The position numbers and the translations under genes were made by a program. From Chloroflexota bacterium (GTDB taxonomy: Bacteria > Chloroflexota > UBA5177 > JANWHV01): DNA of 18,757 nt. Of this stretch, positions 7,907 through 15,789 are shown one piece after another (position 1 is the stretch's first letter; the number at the start of each line of letters is the position of its first letter). The notes beneath the pieces are model-generated. The model was given only the letters and a program-made list of their open reading frames with translations, was not told the origin of the DNA and ran no database searches. The stretch lies in contig JANWHO010000205.1 of assembly GCA_025450375.1 (NCBI GenBank), positions 1-18,757 of the forward strand, written 5' to 3'.

Positions 7907-8853
7907 TATCCCTCTCCTGCCAGCTCGAGTACGCGCTGGGCGGTTTCCGTATCGGTAATCAGATCATGGCATACGCGGCCGCGCAGCGCGCCCAGAATGA
8001 CCGTGGCCTTGGTTGGTCCGGCGGCCAGCGCCACTGTATGGGGGATACGCAGAATATCGTCCCAGGTGAGTGAGATAAAGTAGTTCTCCAGCGGCACCGG
8101 GATATGACGACCCTCGATGTCATAATAGCGGCACAGGACATCCCCAACCGCTCCCTGGCCGCGGATCGCCACAATCTGATCGGCCGTCATATAGCCCGTC
8201 TTCACCAGGGTGCATCCTGGCTCGACATCGCCCAGCCCAACCAGCGCCAGGTCACATTGTCGGGCATGCGCGAATGAACGGCGTACCGCCGGTTCTTTCA
8301 GCAGCGCCTCGCGCGTCTCGGCACTATGCACCAGCACCGGCACCGGCAGGGTTTCGACGGGCGCCCCCAGCACCTGGGCAATTTGCCAACTCACGCTGTA
8401 GGGATTGCTATGGCCGGCCCAACTGCCGATCAGTTCATTCACCACACAGGCGACAGGCTGCGTAAGTCCCCTCAGCCTTGGGCCTACACGGCTGACGGTG
8501 GTGCTCCAGCCGACCCCCAGACGGCAGCCAGGAGAGATGATGTCGAGGACGTGGTCGGCTCCCGCCGCGCCGATGTCGTCCAGCGTCTCGTCAAGGGTGC
8601 CGCGGGTCCGGACCACCAGCGCGTGCTTCAGCCCAAATGCGTTCGTCAACCGGCGCGCCAGGTCGTACTGCACCGGCCGTGGTTTCGTCACCTTCACCTG
8701 TACGAGGCCCTCGCGCCGCGCCTGTTGCAACAGCCGGGTCACGGCCACGCGCGACATGCGCAGCTTCCGCGCGATCGCTTCATGGGTCAGCCCGTCGTCG
8801 TAATACATCCAGGCTACCGCGACCATCGCCTCTTCATGACGGTTGGTATCCAC
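7906..8853 (-). CDS. SorC-family transcriptional regulator
   Basis: Sugar-responsive DNA-binding regulator of the SorC/DeoR-like family. About 315 residues: an N-terminal helix-turn-helix at roughly 22-50 (LTHEAIARKLRMSRVAVTRL) and a SorC sugar-binding domain with GVGWSTTV, then LVGLGD, GAVGD and a C-terminal AAGPTKATVILGALRG, the usual effector-phosphate region. GTG 8853 is the preferred start because GAGAGGAG lies just before it; GTG at 8871 gives six more residues and lacks such a site. The gene sits inside the operon, 42 nt after an SDR gene, and is coupled to the aldolase fusion. Family members bind phosphorylated sugars and usually repress their own operon. The palindrome at the operon promoter is a likely target (inference). 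Confidence 0.9.
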   Translation of the reverse strand: MDTNRHEEAMVAVAWMYYDDGLTHEAIARKLRMSRVAVTRLLQQARREGLVQVKVTKPRPVQYDLARRLTNAFGLKHALVVRTRGTLDETLDDIGAAGADHVLDIISPGCRLGVGWSTTVSRVGPRLRGLTQPVACVVNELIGSWAGHSNPYSVSWQIAQVLGAPVETLPVPVLVHSAETREALLKEPAVRRSFAHARQCDLALVGLGDVEPGCTLVKTGYMTADQIVAIRGQGAVGDVLCRYYDIEGRHIPVPLENYFISLTWDDILRIPHTVALAAGPTKATVILGALRGRVCHDLITDTETAQRVLELAGEG

Positions 8854-8895
8854 ACCGCTCCTCTCGTACACAGCACGGCAACGCGACAGCGGCCG

Positions 8896-9666
8896 TTAGT
8901 AAGGTGTATCGCCGCCATCCACGTTGATCGACTGGCCGCGGATGATCGTGGCCTGATCCGAGAGCAGAAACGCGACGACGCGCCCTACCTCGATCGGCTG
9001 AACATGCCGGAGCATCTGCTTGGGCTTCATCGCCTTGACGAGCTCTTCCGGGGCGCCTCCGACGCGCGCCGTAACCCACCGTGCGACATCCATCAGCATG
9101 TCCGTATCGACCCCGCCGGGGCAGACGGCGTTGACGTTGATCGTGTACGCGGCCCACTCAGTGGAGAGCGATCGGGTGATGTTGATCACCGCGGCCTTGC
9201 CGGCGTTGTATCCAACCATGTTGGGGAAACCCACCTTACCCGCGTTTGACGCGATGTTGACAATCGCTCCTCCGCCCTGCCGGATCATCTGCCGGGCAGC
9301 AACCTGGCAGCAGGTGAACAGGCCGATCACATTGACTTGCAACTGAGCCTCCCAGTCCTCTTGGCGCGCCTCAAGCGCCGGATCCATGCGCACGATGCCC
9401 GCATTGTTGACCAGGCCATCAAGGCGTCCGAATACCTCGACCGCGCGCGCGACAGCGGCCTCAACGGTATCCGGCCGAGTGATGTCGAGAACCGTAGCCA
9501 GCGCGCGCCGGCCCCGCTGCTCCACCAGCCGCGCTGTCTCCTCGACCGGCGGCAGCGCGAGATCGCCAACCACGACATCCGCCCCGGCATCGGCAAGGGC
9601 TTCGGCGATGCCGCGTCCCATGCCGCGTCCGGCCCCGGTCACGAAGATTACCTTATCCGTAAGCAC
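8896..9666 (-). CDS. Classical SDR-family oxidoreductase, NAD-type
   Basis: Short-chain dehydrogenase of 256 residues with TGAGRGMG (10-17), Asp35 after strand 2 (VVVGDLA), which favours NAD(H), NNAG at 87-90, catalytic S140 (NIASNAG), Y153 and K157 (YNAGK), the PGGVDTDM loop and a C-terminal INVDGGDTPY. Members of this group oxidise sugars, polyols or 3-hydroxyacyl substrates, so only a dehydrogenase call is safe; in this setting a sugar or sugar-acid is likely. The start is GTG at 9666, preceded by AAGGGAT. It lies 16 nt after the next upstream SDR gene, so the two form a tandem pair, but they are clearly different proteins rather than a recent duplication. Confidence 0.88.
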   Translation of the reverse strand: MLTDKVIFVTGAGRGMGRGIAEALADAGADVVVGDLALPPVEETARLVEQRGRRALATVLDITRPDTVEAAVARAVEVFGRLDGLVNNAGIVRMDPALEARQEDWEAQLQVNVIGLFTCCQVAARQMIRQGGGAIVNIASNAGKVGFPNMVGYNAGKAAVINITRSLSTEWAAYTINVNAVCPGGVDTDMLMDVARWVTARVGGAPEELVKAMKPKQMLRHVQPIEVGRVVAFLLSDQATIIRGQSINVDGGDTPY

Positions 9667-9682
9667 TTTTTATCCCTTGCCG

Positions 9683-10468
9683 CTAAAAGATCTGATGGGT
9701 CATGACCCCGCCATCAACCCTCAGGCTTGCTCCCGTGATCCAGCGCGCGGCGGGCGAGGCCAGGAAAAGGCAGGCATCGGCGACATCCGCCGGCAAGCCT
9801 AGACGGCGTAACGGGGCGGCTTGCCGCCAGCGGGCCACCCCTTCCGGCCAGGCTTGCTCGATGCCCTCGCGCCAGATCAGGCCGGGGGCGACGGCATTGA
9901 CGCGGATCCCGTGCGCGCCCAGTTCATTCGCCGCCGCGCGCGTGTACATCAGCACGCCCCCCTTGGAGGCGTTGTAGTGGCTGTGCAGCGGGGCCGGGTT
10001 CTCCGCCTCGATCGAGGTGATGTTGACGATGGCCCCGCCGGTGCCCCGGGCGATCATCTGCTTCGCCGCGGACTGCGTGCAGAGGAACACGCCGCGCATG
10101 TTCGTGGTGACCGTCTCGTCCCACTGAGCCGGAGTCATCTCCAGCAGGCTGACCAGCGGTTGCTTGGCCGCGTTGTTGATCAGCACGTCCAGCCGGCCAT
10201 ACTGGTCGGCCGCCTGGCGGATCAACCGCGCGACATCATCCGCGTTCGTCACATCGGCTTGCAGGGCGATAGCCTGCCCACCATTCGTGGTGACGCGGCG
10301 CACCACGTCCCGCGCGCCCGCTTCACTGGACTGGTAATGCACCACCACCTTCGCTCCCGCCTCGGCGAACCGGGTGGCGATGGTTTGCCCCAGGCCGCCG
10401 CCGCTGCCGGTGACCAGCGCCACCTTGCCGGTGAAATCCAACAGAGTGTTGACGCTTGGAATATCCAT
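9683..10468 (-). CDS. Classical SDR-family oxidoreductase, sugar-dehydrogenase-like
   Basis: Short-chain dehydrogenase of 261 residues. Glycine motif GSGGGLG (21-27), then VVVHYQSS after strand 2 with no acidic selector, so NADP(H) is possible; the HYQSS pattern resembles glucose 1-dehydrogenase and 3-oxoacyl-ACP reductase groups. NNAA (98-101), catalytic S152 (NITSIEA), Y165 and K169 (YNASK), and C-terminal RWITGASLRVDGG complete the fold. ATG 10468 has a strong GGAGGAG upstream. It may catalyse the first oxidation of a free sugar to a lactone that the nearby amidohydrolase could open, but sequence alone does not settle the substrate. The gap to the cupin gene upstream is 26 nt. Confidence 0.88.
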   Translation of the reverse strand: MDIPSVNTLLDFTGKVALVTGSGGGLGQTIATRFAEAGAKVVVHYQSSEAGARDVVRRVTTNGGQAIALQADVTNADDVARLIRQAADQYGRLDVLINNAAKQPLVSLLEMTPAQWDETVTTNMRGVFLCTQSAAKQMIARGTGGAIVNITSIEAENPAPLHSHYNASKGGVLMYTRAAANELGAHGIRVNAVAPGLIWREGIEQAWPEGVARWRQAAPLRRLGLPADVADACLFLASPAARWITGASLRVDGGVMTHQIF

Positions 10469-10494
10469 AACTCCTCCTTCTCGCGGGTCGCTGT

Positions 10495-10998
10495 TCAGTG
10501 AGTCAGCGCGGCGATCAGCGTGGCGCTCGCCGGGTACTGCCGCGCCAGGGCCGCGCCATCGCCCAGTTCAAAGTCCGATGGATCATAGGCCGGGGCCATG
10601 GTTGTACCCAAGAGGGCATAGCGCCCGCCTGACCGCACACGTGAGCCTTGCCACACCCCGCCCGGCGCCACGAGTTGCACATGCTGCCCGTCTTCCAGGT
10701 CCGGGCCGAGCAGATGTACCACCTGTGACCCATCGGGATAGAGCAGCAGCATCTCAACCGGATCACCCAGATAAAAGTGGTAGATTTCGTCCGTCGGTAA
10801 CCGATGCATGGCCGAGAAGTGATCGTCGTGCAGGAGGTAGTAGATCGCCGAGCCCAACGCCCTGGCGTGCCTGTAGCGCTCAGGCAGGGCCGCGCTGCTC
10901 ACGGGTTGGTCGGCCACATAGGTCCGGCGAAAATAGCCGCCTTCAATGGGCAGCGGGGCGAGTTGGAGCAACTCGATGAGGCGTTCAGGAGTAAGCAT
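10495..10998 (-). CDS. DUF985 (Cupin_5) family cupin
   Basis: Small double-stranded beta-helix protein of 167 residues, the usual size. Recognised by the N-terminal PIEGGYFRRTY (17-27), typical of DUF985, the SAIYYLL strand, the H65 xxxxD/E xxH-type cluster (HRLPTDEIYHFY, with E71 and H74) and the C-terminal APAYDPSDFELGD block. The family has solved structures and is thought to bind sugars or nucleotide-like ligands, but its biochemical role is not established. ATG 10998 has GAAGGGA upstream; the gene starts 12 nt after the second permease gene and is therefore part of the transporter operon. Possible roles are sugar epimerisation or anomer handling of the imported compound, which is speculation. 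Confidence 0.88.
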   Translation of the reverse strand: MLTPERLIELLQLAPLPIEGGYFRRTYVADQPVSSAALPERYRHARALGSAIYYLLHDDHFSAMHRLPTDEIYHFYLGDPVEMLLLYPDGSQVVHLLGPDLEDGQHVQLVAPGGVWQGSRVRSGGRYALLGTTMAPAYDPSDFELGDGAALARQYPASATLIAALTH

Positions 10999-11010
10999 CG
11001 GTGTCCCTTC

Positions 11011-11907
11011 TCAGGTCAGGGCGGCGCGCCGCCGCGCTTGAACGATGAAGAGAGCCGCCAGCGTGATCACGTAGGGGAGCATACTGGTGAACTGCGACGG
11101 CACACCGACGCCTTGCAATCTGATGCCGATCGAGTCCGCGAAGCCGAAGAGGATGCTCGCCGCGAAGACGCCAAGCGGATGCGCCTGTCCGAGCATCACC
11201 GCGACCACCGCAATCCACCCGCGTCCGGCGCTCATGTTCTCCACGAAGAGCGTCACCTCTCCCAGGGAGAGCTGAGCGCCCGCCAGGCCGCACAGGAGCC
11301 CGGAGCAAATGATGGCGGCGAATTGGACTCGCTCGACATGGATGCCAAGGGTCGCGGCCGCTTCAGGCTGCTCGCCAACCCCACGCAGGCGCAACCCGAT
11401 CCGATGCCGGAACAGCATGACGTAGGTCACCGCGACAAGCGCCCAGGAGCAGTAGACAATCCACGTGTGGCCTGATAGGATGGGGCCGATCACGGATACC
11501 TGGTCGATGCCAGGCAGGGTCATGGTGCCGATCCCCTGGATGCGCGGATCTTGGAACGCGCCTTGCACGCCAAAGAGCGCGCGCAGCAAGAAGACGGTGC
11601 TACCCGCCGCCAACAGGTTGAGAGCGATACCGATCACGATCACATCGCCGCGCAGCCTGATCGCCAGGAGGGCAAAGATCGCCGCCAGGACGGCTCCGGC
11701 CGCCATGGCGGCCAGGATGCCGACGAATGCGTTGCCGGAGTAGTAGCTGCCGACCACCGCGAAGAATGCCCCGGTCAGCATCAGCCCTTCGAGCGCGATA
11801 TTGAACACTCCGGCCCGCGCGCAAATCAGTCCGCCCAGGGCGGCCAGCAAGACCGGGGTGACGGAATCGACGGTCGAGTTGAGCAGGGTTGGGTCAAATA
11901 GATCCAT
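11011..11907 (-). CDS. BMP-type ABC transporter permease, second subunit (YufQ-like)
   Basis: Inner-membrane subunit of an ABC importer of the BMP/nucleoside class (branched-chain-type permease family). The 298 residues contain about eight hydrophobic helices. The family-typical segment ARAGVFNIALEGLMLTGAF lies near the N-terminus, and RLRGVGEQPEAAATLGI, the cytoplasmic loop that contacts the ATPase, is central. ATG 11907 (MDLFDPTLLN) is the start; the longer open frame to 12132 adds 75 hydrophilic, arginine/proline-rich residues overlapping the first permease and is not expected to be real. The start is 8 nt after the stop of the first permease, with weak TAGG-type spacing, so translation is probably coupled. 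It pairs with the first permease to form the heterodimeric channel. Confidence 0.93.
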   Translation of the reverse strand: MDLFDPTLLNSTVDSVTPVLLAALGGLICARAGVFNIALEGLMLTGAFFAVVGSYYSGNAFVGILAAMAAGAVLAAIFALLAIRLRGDVIVIGIALNLLAAGSTVFLLRALFGVQGAFQDPRIQGIGTMTLPGIDQVSVIGPILSGHTWIVYCSWALVAVTYVMLFRHRIGLRLRGVGEQPEAAATLGIHVERVQFAAIICSGLLCGLAGAQLSLGEVTLFVENMSAGRGWIAVVAVMLGQAHPLGVFAASILFGFADSIGIRLQGVGVPSQFTSMLPYVITLAALFIVQARRRAALT

Positions 11908-11915
11908 ACGGGCGC

Positions 11916-13022
11916 CTACGGACCTTTCTCGCTGCCTGTGATGCGGAAGCTCCCGCGCGCGGCGACAAGGAGGATAATCACCGCTTGCAGGATCAGGGAG
12001 AGCTCGTGGGGCACCTGGGTCGCTTGCTCCATGCCAAGGCCGCCAGTTTGGATGGCCGAGAAGAACAGGCCGGCAAGCAGCACCCCAAGCGGCGACGAAC
12101 CGGAGAGCAGCGCGGCCATCACGCCAACCCACGCATACTGTGGCGACGTAAGTGAACCGTCGACAAAGCGATAGTCCACCCCAAGAACCTGGATTGCGCC
12201 GACCAGGCCGGCGATCGCGCCGCTGGAGAACATCACGCCGTAGCCCAGCTTCCGCAGCCGAATCCCGCCGTAGCGGGCAAACGTCGCGTTTTTCCCGGCC
12301 ATACGCAGTTCATAGCCCACCACGGTGCGTCCGATCACGAACGCGGCCACAAGCACGACGGCCAGGGTGATAAAGACCCCCGCATGGAGTTGTGTATTGG
12401 TCATCAAGAGCGGGAACTGCACGGCGCTGGGAACTTGCAGGGTCTCCGGCATGCCCGAGGCCACGTCACGTACCAGATTCACCGCCACGTACGAGGCGAA
12501 GAACCGGGCCGGGTAATTGAGCAACAAAGTGCTGATCAGCAACGGCACATGGAACTGGAACTCCGCCCAGGCCGGTAGAACGGCCCACAGCCCACCGACC
12601 AGCATCGCCGCGGCTATGGTGACCGGGAAGAGCAGGAGCGCGGGCAACGGCAGGTAGATCGCCACCAGCGCGGCGGCCAGCCCGCCCAGGACCAGTTGTC
12701 CCTCGCCGCCAAGGTTGAAGAAGCCGGCGCGAAAGGCCACCGCCGCCGCCAGCCCCATGCCCACGATCGGCGCGGCGCCGGTCAAGGTCGACGCGAGGTT
12801 GGTCAGGTTGGGGCCGGCGAGCGCGCCGCTCACCATGGCGGCGTAGGCTTCGAGCGGGTTGTGGCCGGTGAACAGCATCAGAAGACTGCCGATAACGACC
12901 CCGCCCAGGATAGCGAGGAGCGGTCCCGAAATCGCGCGCCATGCCGCGCCGGCATGCTTAATCAGCCGGGCCGCGGTCCGTCGTGGGGGCGCCAACAAAG
13001 GGGGCGGCTCACTAACATCCAT
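11916..13022 (-). CDS. BMP-type ABC transporter permease, first subunit (YufP-like)
   Basis: Inner-membrane permease of 368 residues with about nine to ten hydrophobic segments after a short cytoplasmic, proline-rich N-terminus. The FRAGFFNLGGEGQLVLGG motif corresponds to the conserved NIGxEGQ block of BMP-linked permeases; the loop ELRMAGKNATFARYGGI is the ATPase-coupling region, and SPQYAWVGVMAALLSGSSPL is also characteristic. The protein ends in a basic tail (RGSFRITGSEKGP). ATG 13022 follows GGAGAAGG at a spacing of about nine. Upstream lies the 94-nt gap with a tandem repeat and a possible 32-codon gene whose stop is 3 nt before this ATG. Together with the ATPase, second permease and BMP protein it makes a complete importer. 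Confidence 0.93.
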   Translation of the reverse strand: MDVSEPPPLLAPPRRTAARLIKHAGAAWRAISGPLLAILGGVVIGSLLMLFTGHNPLEAYAAMVSGALAGPNLTNLASTLTGAAPIVGMGLAAAVAFRAGFFNLGGEGQLVLGGLAAALVAIYLPLPALLLFPVTIAAAMLVGGLWAVLPAWAEFQFHVPLLISTLLLNYPARFFASYVAVNLVRDVASGMPETLQVPSAVQFPLLMTNTQLHAGVFITLAVVLVAAFVIGRTVVGYELRMAGKNATFARYGGIRLRKLGYGVMFSSGAIAGLVGAIQVLGVDYRFVDGSLTSPQYAWVGVMAALLSGSSPLGVLLAGLFFSAIQTGGLGMEQATQVPHELSLILQAVIILLVAARGSFRITGSEKGP

Positions 13023-13025
13023 AGC

Positions 13026-13124
13026 CTATGACCTTCTCCGCCCAGGCACGACAATGGCGCCATTCACCGGGATGACCGTGCTGTTCGGGATGACCGTGCT
13101 GTTACGGATGAGATGATCAGCCAT
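13026..13124 (-). CDS. Possible 32-residue small protein bridging ATPase and permease genes
   Basis: An ATG at 13124 overlaps the last 8 nt of the ATPase gene and opens a 33-codon frame that ends in TAG 3 nt before the permease ATG. It fills the whole gap. The peptide starts MADHLIR, carries NSTVIP twice in tandem, encoded by the 18-bp DNA repeat, then VNGAIVVPG and a basic RRRS end. The repeat length is a multiple of three and keeps the frame. No Shine-Dalgarno is visible before the ATG, so it would depend on coupling from the ATPase stop. It matches no family I know. It may be a short coupling peptide, a real small protein, or chance. Confidence 0.3.
   Translation of the reverse strand: MADHLIRNSTVIPNSTVIPVNGAIVVPGRRRS
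13068..13103. repeat. 18-bp perfect tandem repeat, two copies
   Basis: Two identical 18-nt units (13068-13085 and 13086-13103; minus-strand unit AACAGCACGGTCATCCCG), followed by a partial third match (CGGATGA at 13105). They lie in the only sizeable gap of the transporter genes. Read on the minus strand in the frame from 13124, each copy encodes NSTVIP. Probably a slippage duplication; whether it is kept for coding or as an mRNA element is unknown. Confidence 0.85.
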
Positions 13125-14715
13125 GCCGCACCGCGCTTGTCGCGCCGGTCATCAGCAATCCCAGCCCGTACTCGGTCGCCTCGGCGCCAGGCACCTCGCC
13201 GGCGATGCGCCCTTCATACATCACCAGAATGCGATCCGAGAGCGACATCACTTCATTGAGATCCGCCGAGATGAGCAGGATCGCGTTGCCCTGTTGTCGA
13301 TACTCAAGGAGTTGCCGATGGATAAACTCGATCGAGCCGACATCCACACCCCAGGTGGGCTGCTCCGCGATCAGTATGGGAGCGCGATGGGCGACCTCCC
13401 GCGCGATCACACCTTTCTGCCGGTTGCCACCGGAGAGATTCGCGGTGGTCTCGCGGTAGCCGGCGGTCTTGATGCCGTACTGCCTGATGAGCTGCTGGGC
13501 GTGTCGTCGGGTGGCCCCGAAGTTCAGCAGGCCACGGCGCCCATAGCCCGGCCGGCGTTGATAGCCCATCAGCAGGTTGTCGCCTAGCGGCGCGTCCAGC
13601 GCCAGACCGACGTGCCCGCGATCTTCCGGGATGTAGGCCAGACCGGCCTGCCGGCGCTCGGCGACCGTGGCGTGAGTAGCTTCGCGCCCGCGCAGGGTCA
13701 TCCGGCCGCTCGCGACCGGACGCAGGCCCACCAGCGCCTCGACCAACTCCGCCTGTCCGTTGCCGGCCACCCCGGCAATCCCCACGATCTCGCCTTCACG
13801 GACCGACAGGGAGATGTGGTCCGCGGCCAGCTGGCCGCGATTGTCGCGTACGCTCACATCCTCCAGGTCGAGCACCACGTTGCCGGTAGTGGAGAGCGGC
13901 TTTCCGGGGCGCAACAACACATCGCGGCCCACCATGGCATGTGAGAGTTCGGCCGGCGAGCTTTCCGCCGTGCGCACGGTCGTGATCACGGCACCGTCCC
14001 GCAGCACCGTCGCCTGATCGGTGATACGCATCACTTCATCCAGCTTATGGGTGATGAAGATAATCGTTTTCCCATTGTCGGCCAGGCGGCGCAATACGTG
14101 GAAAAACTCTTCTTCCTCCCGCGGGGTCAGAACAGAGGTTGGCTCGTCGAGGATCAGAATGTCGGCCTGACGATACAGGGTCTTGATGATTTCGACCCGT
14201 TGGCGCATCCCGACCGAGAGTTGGCCGATGGTTGCGTCTGGGTGTACCGCCAGGCCATAGTGCTCCATTAATTCGGCCACCTGCTGTCGGGCGGTCGCGC
14301 GGTTTATAAAACCGAACCGGCTCGGCTCGGCCCCATAGATGATATTTTCCAGAACGGTGAGCGAGGGAAAGAGCATGAAGTGCTGATGGACCATTCCAAG
14401 CCCGGCTCGGATTGCCTCTTGCGGCGAGTGGAAGATCACCTTCCGGCCGCGCAGCAGAATATCGCCGGAATCGGGCTGATAGAGGCCATACAAGATGCGC
14501 ATCAGCGTCGACTTGCCGGCGCCATTCTCACCAACAAGCGCGCGGATTTCGCCCTTCTCGATGGCGAGATCGACGTGATCGTTCGCAAGAACCCCCGGGA
14601 AGCGCTTGACGATCCGCCGCAACTCCAATTCGGGAGGCACGGGCTCCTCCATCTGGCGGGGTGGGGTCGTCGGCATCCGACTAGCGGCCCTGGCCAACGA
14701 CCCCGGTCTGATCAC
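13117..14715 (-). CDS. ABC transporter ATPase, double-domain, BMP/nucleoside type (YufO-like)
   Basis: Energises the importer; two fused nucleotide-binding domains in 532 residues. Domain 1: Walker A GENGAGKST (62-70), Q-loop near VHQHF, signature LSVGM (166-170), Walker B ILILDE (186-191), and H-loop ITHKLDE. Domain 2: the degenerate Walker A GVAGNGQAE (315-323), signature LSGGN (427-431) and IAEQPTWGVDVG near 449-460. A catalytically weakened second P-loop is normal for sugar/BMP-type ATPases. The start is given as GTG 14715, with AAGGA seven bases upstream. GTG 14640, with GGAGGAG before it, would give the more typical N-terminus PPELELRRIVKRF, so the first 25 residues are uncertain. It lies 30 nt after the binding-protein gene. 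Confidence 0.93.
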   Translation of the reverse strand: MIRPGSLARAASRMPTTPPRQMEEPVPPELELRRIVKRFPGVLANDHVDLAIEKGEIRALVGENGAGKSTLMRILYGLYQPDSGDILLRGRKVIFHSPQEAIRAGLGMVHQHFMLFPSLTVLENIIYGAEPSRFGFINRATARQQVAELMEHYGLAVHPDATIGQLSVGMRQRVEIIKTLYRQADILILDEPTSVLTPREEEEFFHVLRRLADNGKTIIFITHKLDEVMRITDQATVLRDGAVITTVRTAESSPAELSHAMVGRDVLLRPGKPLSTTGNVVLDLEDVSVRDNRGQLAADHISLSVREGEIVGIAGVAGNGQAELVEALVGLRPVASGRMTLRGREATHATVAERRQAGLAYIPEDRGHVGLALDAPLGDNLLMGYQRRPGYGRRGLLNFGATRRHAQQLIRQYGIKTAGYRETTANLSGGNRQKGVIAREVAHRAPILIAEQPTWGVDVGSIEFIHRQLLEYRQQGNAILLISADLNEVMSLSDRILVMYEGRIAGEVPGAEATEYGLGLLMTGATSAVRHG

Positions 14716-14745
14716 AAACCAATCCTTAAAGAATCAGTGGTCCCG

Positions 14746-15789
14746 TCAGCTTGAAAGCGCCGGATCCTTGAGTTTGAGCGCGCCGCTTATGATCTTGTCC
14801 TGATACGCTTTGACCTTCGCGATCACGTCGGCATGCTTCATGATCTGGCACTGGCTGCTTTGCGGTTTGGCCAGGGCGAATGGCACCACGCCGACGCCGC
14901 CCTCCTTCAGACCGTACACGGAGAGCGACCGCGCCTTGCCACTCATGATGGCATTTATGGTTTGCAACGCGGCTATGTCCGTGCGCTTAAGCAGGTTGTC
15001 AACAATCAGCCCGGGCGCCAGGGGACACTGGTTCACATCGACGCCATAGCTGAAGAACTTCTTCTGCTGGGCGGCATCGAAGATTCCCCGGTTGCTAGCG
15101 GAGCCGACGGCGAAGATCTGGTCCGCGCCGGTCGCCGCCATCGCCAGCGCCACTTCCTTGGCGCGTACTGGATCCGAGAACGCCGATGGGTCGCTGCCGA
15201 TCCAGAGTGTGGAGACTTTGACCTTGGGATTGGCCGCCCTGGCGCCGAGAGCGAAACCGACGGTGTAGCGGTGCAGGAACGGAATATCAAGGGCGCCGAT
15301 CGCCCCCACCTTGTTGGTTTTGGTCAGTAGTCCCGCCTCAACACCGATCAGATAGGCCGCCTCATACTCGCGGAACACCGCGCAATGGACGTTCGCCGGC
15401 GGCTTGGTGATGCACTGGTCTATGAACAGGAACTGGGTGTGAGGCGCCTGGGGCGCGACTTTGGCGATGATGTCGTTGAACTCAAACCCGGCCACGACCA
15501 CGATAGCGGCGCCTTCATTGATCGCGGCACGCACGTTCTGTTGGCGGGTCGCCGGATCCGTGCTCTCCAGAACCTGCATGCTCGCGTGGTACTTGGCGGC
15601 CGCCTGGGCTACACCCGCCTTGATGAGGATCAGAAAGTCGTCAACCCCCAGGGGATTAGGGGTGACATAGACGAACTTGAGCGGCTTCCCAGCCGCGGAC
15701 GCGGCCCCTATCGCGGCGGCATGGGCCGGCAAAAGCAGCCCGATAATGGCAAGCAACGCAATGGCGGCGTGGCGCATACGGATAAACAT
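14746..15789 (-). CDS. BMP-family ABC transporter substrate-binding protein
   Basis: Extracytoplasmic receptor that delivers ligand to the permeases; BMP/PnrA family, whose characterised members bind nucleosides, though others bind different small molecules. The 347 residues begin with MFIRMRHAA, a hydrophobic core ALLAIIGLLL and an AHA-type signal peptidase I site near residue 24. No Cys follows, so unlike most BMP proteins there is no lipobox. The mature part has KPLKFVYVTPNP, VVAGFEFND, EYEAAYLIGVEAGLL and KVGAIGALDIPFLHRY, all family-typical. It contains four Cys, two in FIDQCITKPPANVHC, a possible exported disulfide. ATG 15789 has GGAGGAG upstream. First gene of the operon, after a regulated promoter and long leader. 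Confidence 0.92.
   Translation of the reverse strand: MFIRMRHAAIALLAIIGLLLPAHAAAIGAASAAGKPLKFVYVTPNPLGVDDFLILIKAGVAQAAAKYHASMQVLESTDPATRQQNVRAAINEGAAIVVVAGFEFNDIIAKVAPQAPHTQFLFIDQCITKPPANVHCAVFREYEAAYLIGVEAGLLTKTNKVGAIGALDIPFLHRYTVGFALGARAANPKVKVSTLWIGSDPSAFSDPVRAKEVALAMAATGADQIFAVGSASNRGIFDAAQQKKFFSYGVDVNQCPLAPGLIVDNLLKRTDIAALQTINAIMSGKARSLSVYGLKEGGVGVVPFALAKPQSSQCQIMKHADVIAKVKAYQDKIISGALKLKDPALSS

Noticed and set aside
11908..12132. 75-residue N-terminal extension of the second permease
   Set aside because: It overlaps the first permease gene, is hydrophilic and Arg/Pro-rich, and the family N-terminus begins at the ATG at 11907.
13315..13323. Loss of the acidic Walker B pattern in the second ATPase domain (IAEQP) as a defect
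   Set aside because: Degenerate second domains with a Q-P motif are normal in BMP/sugar-type double ATPases.
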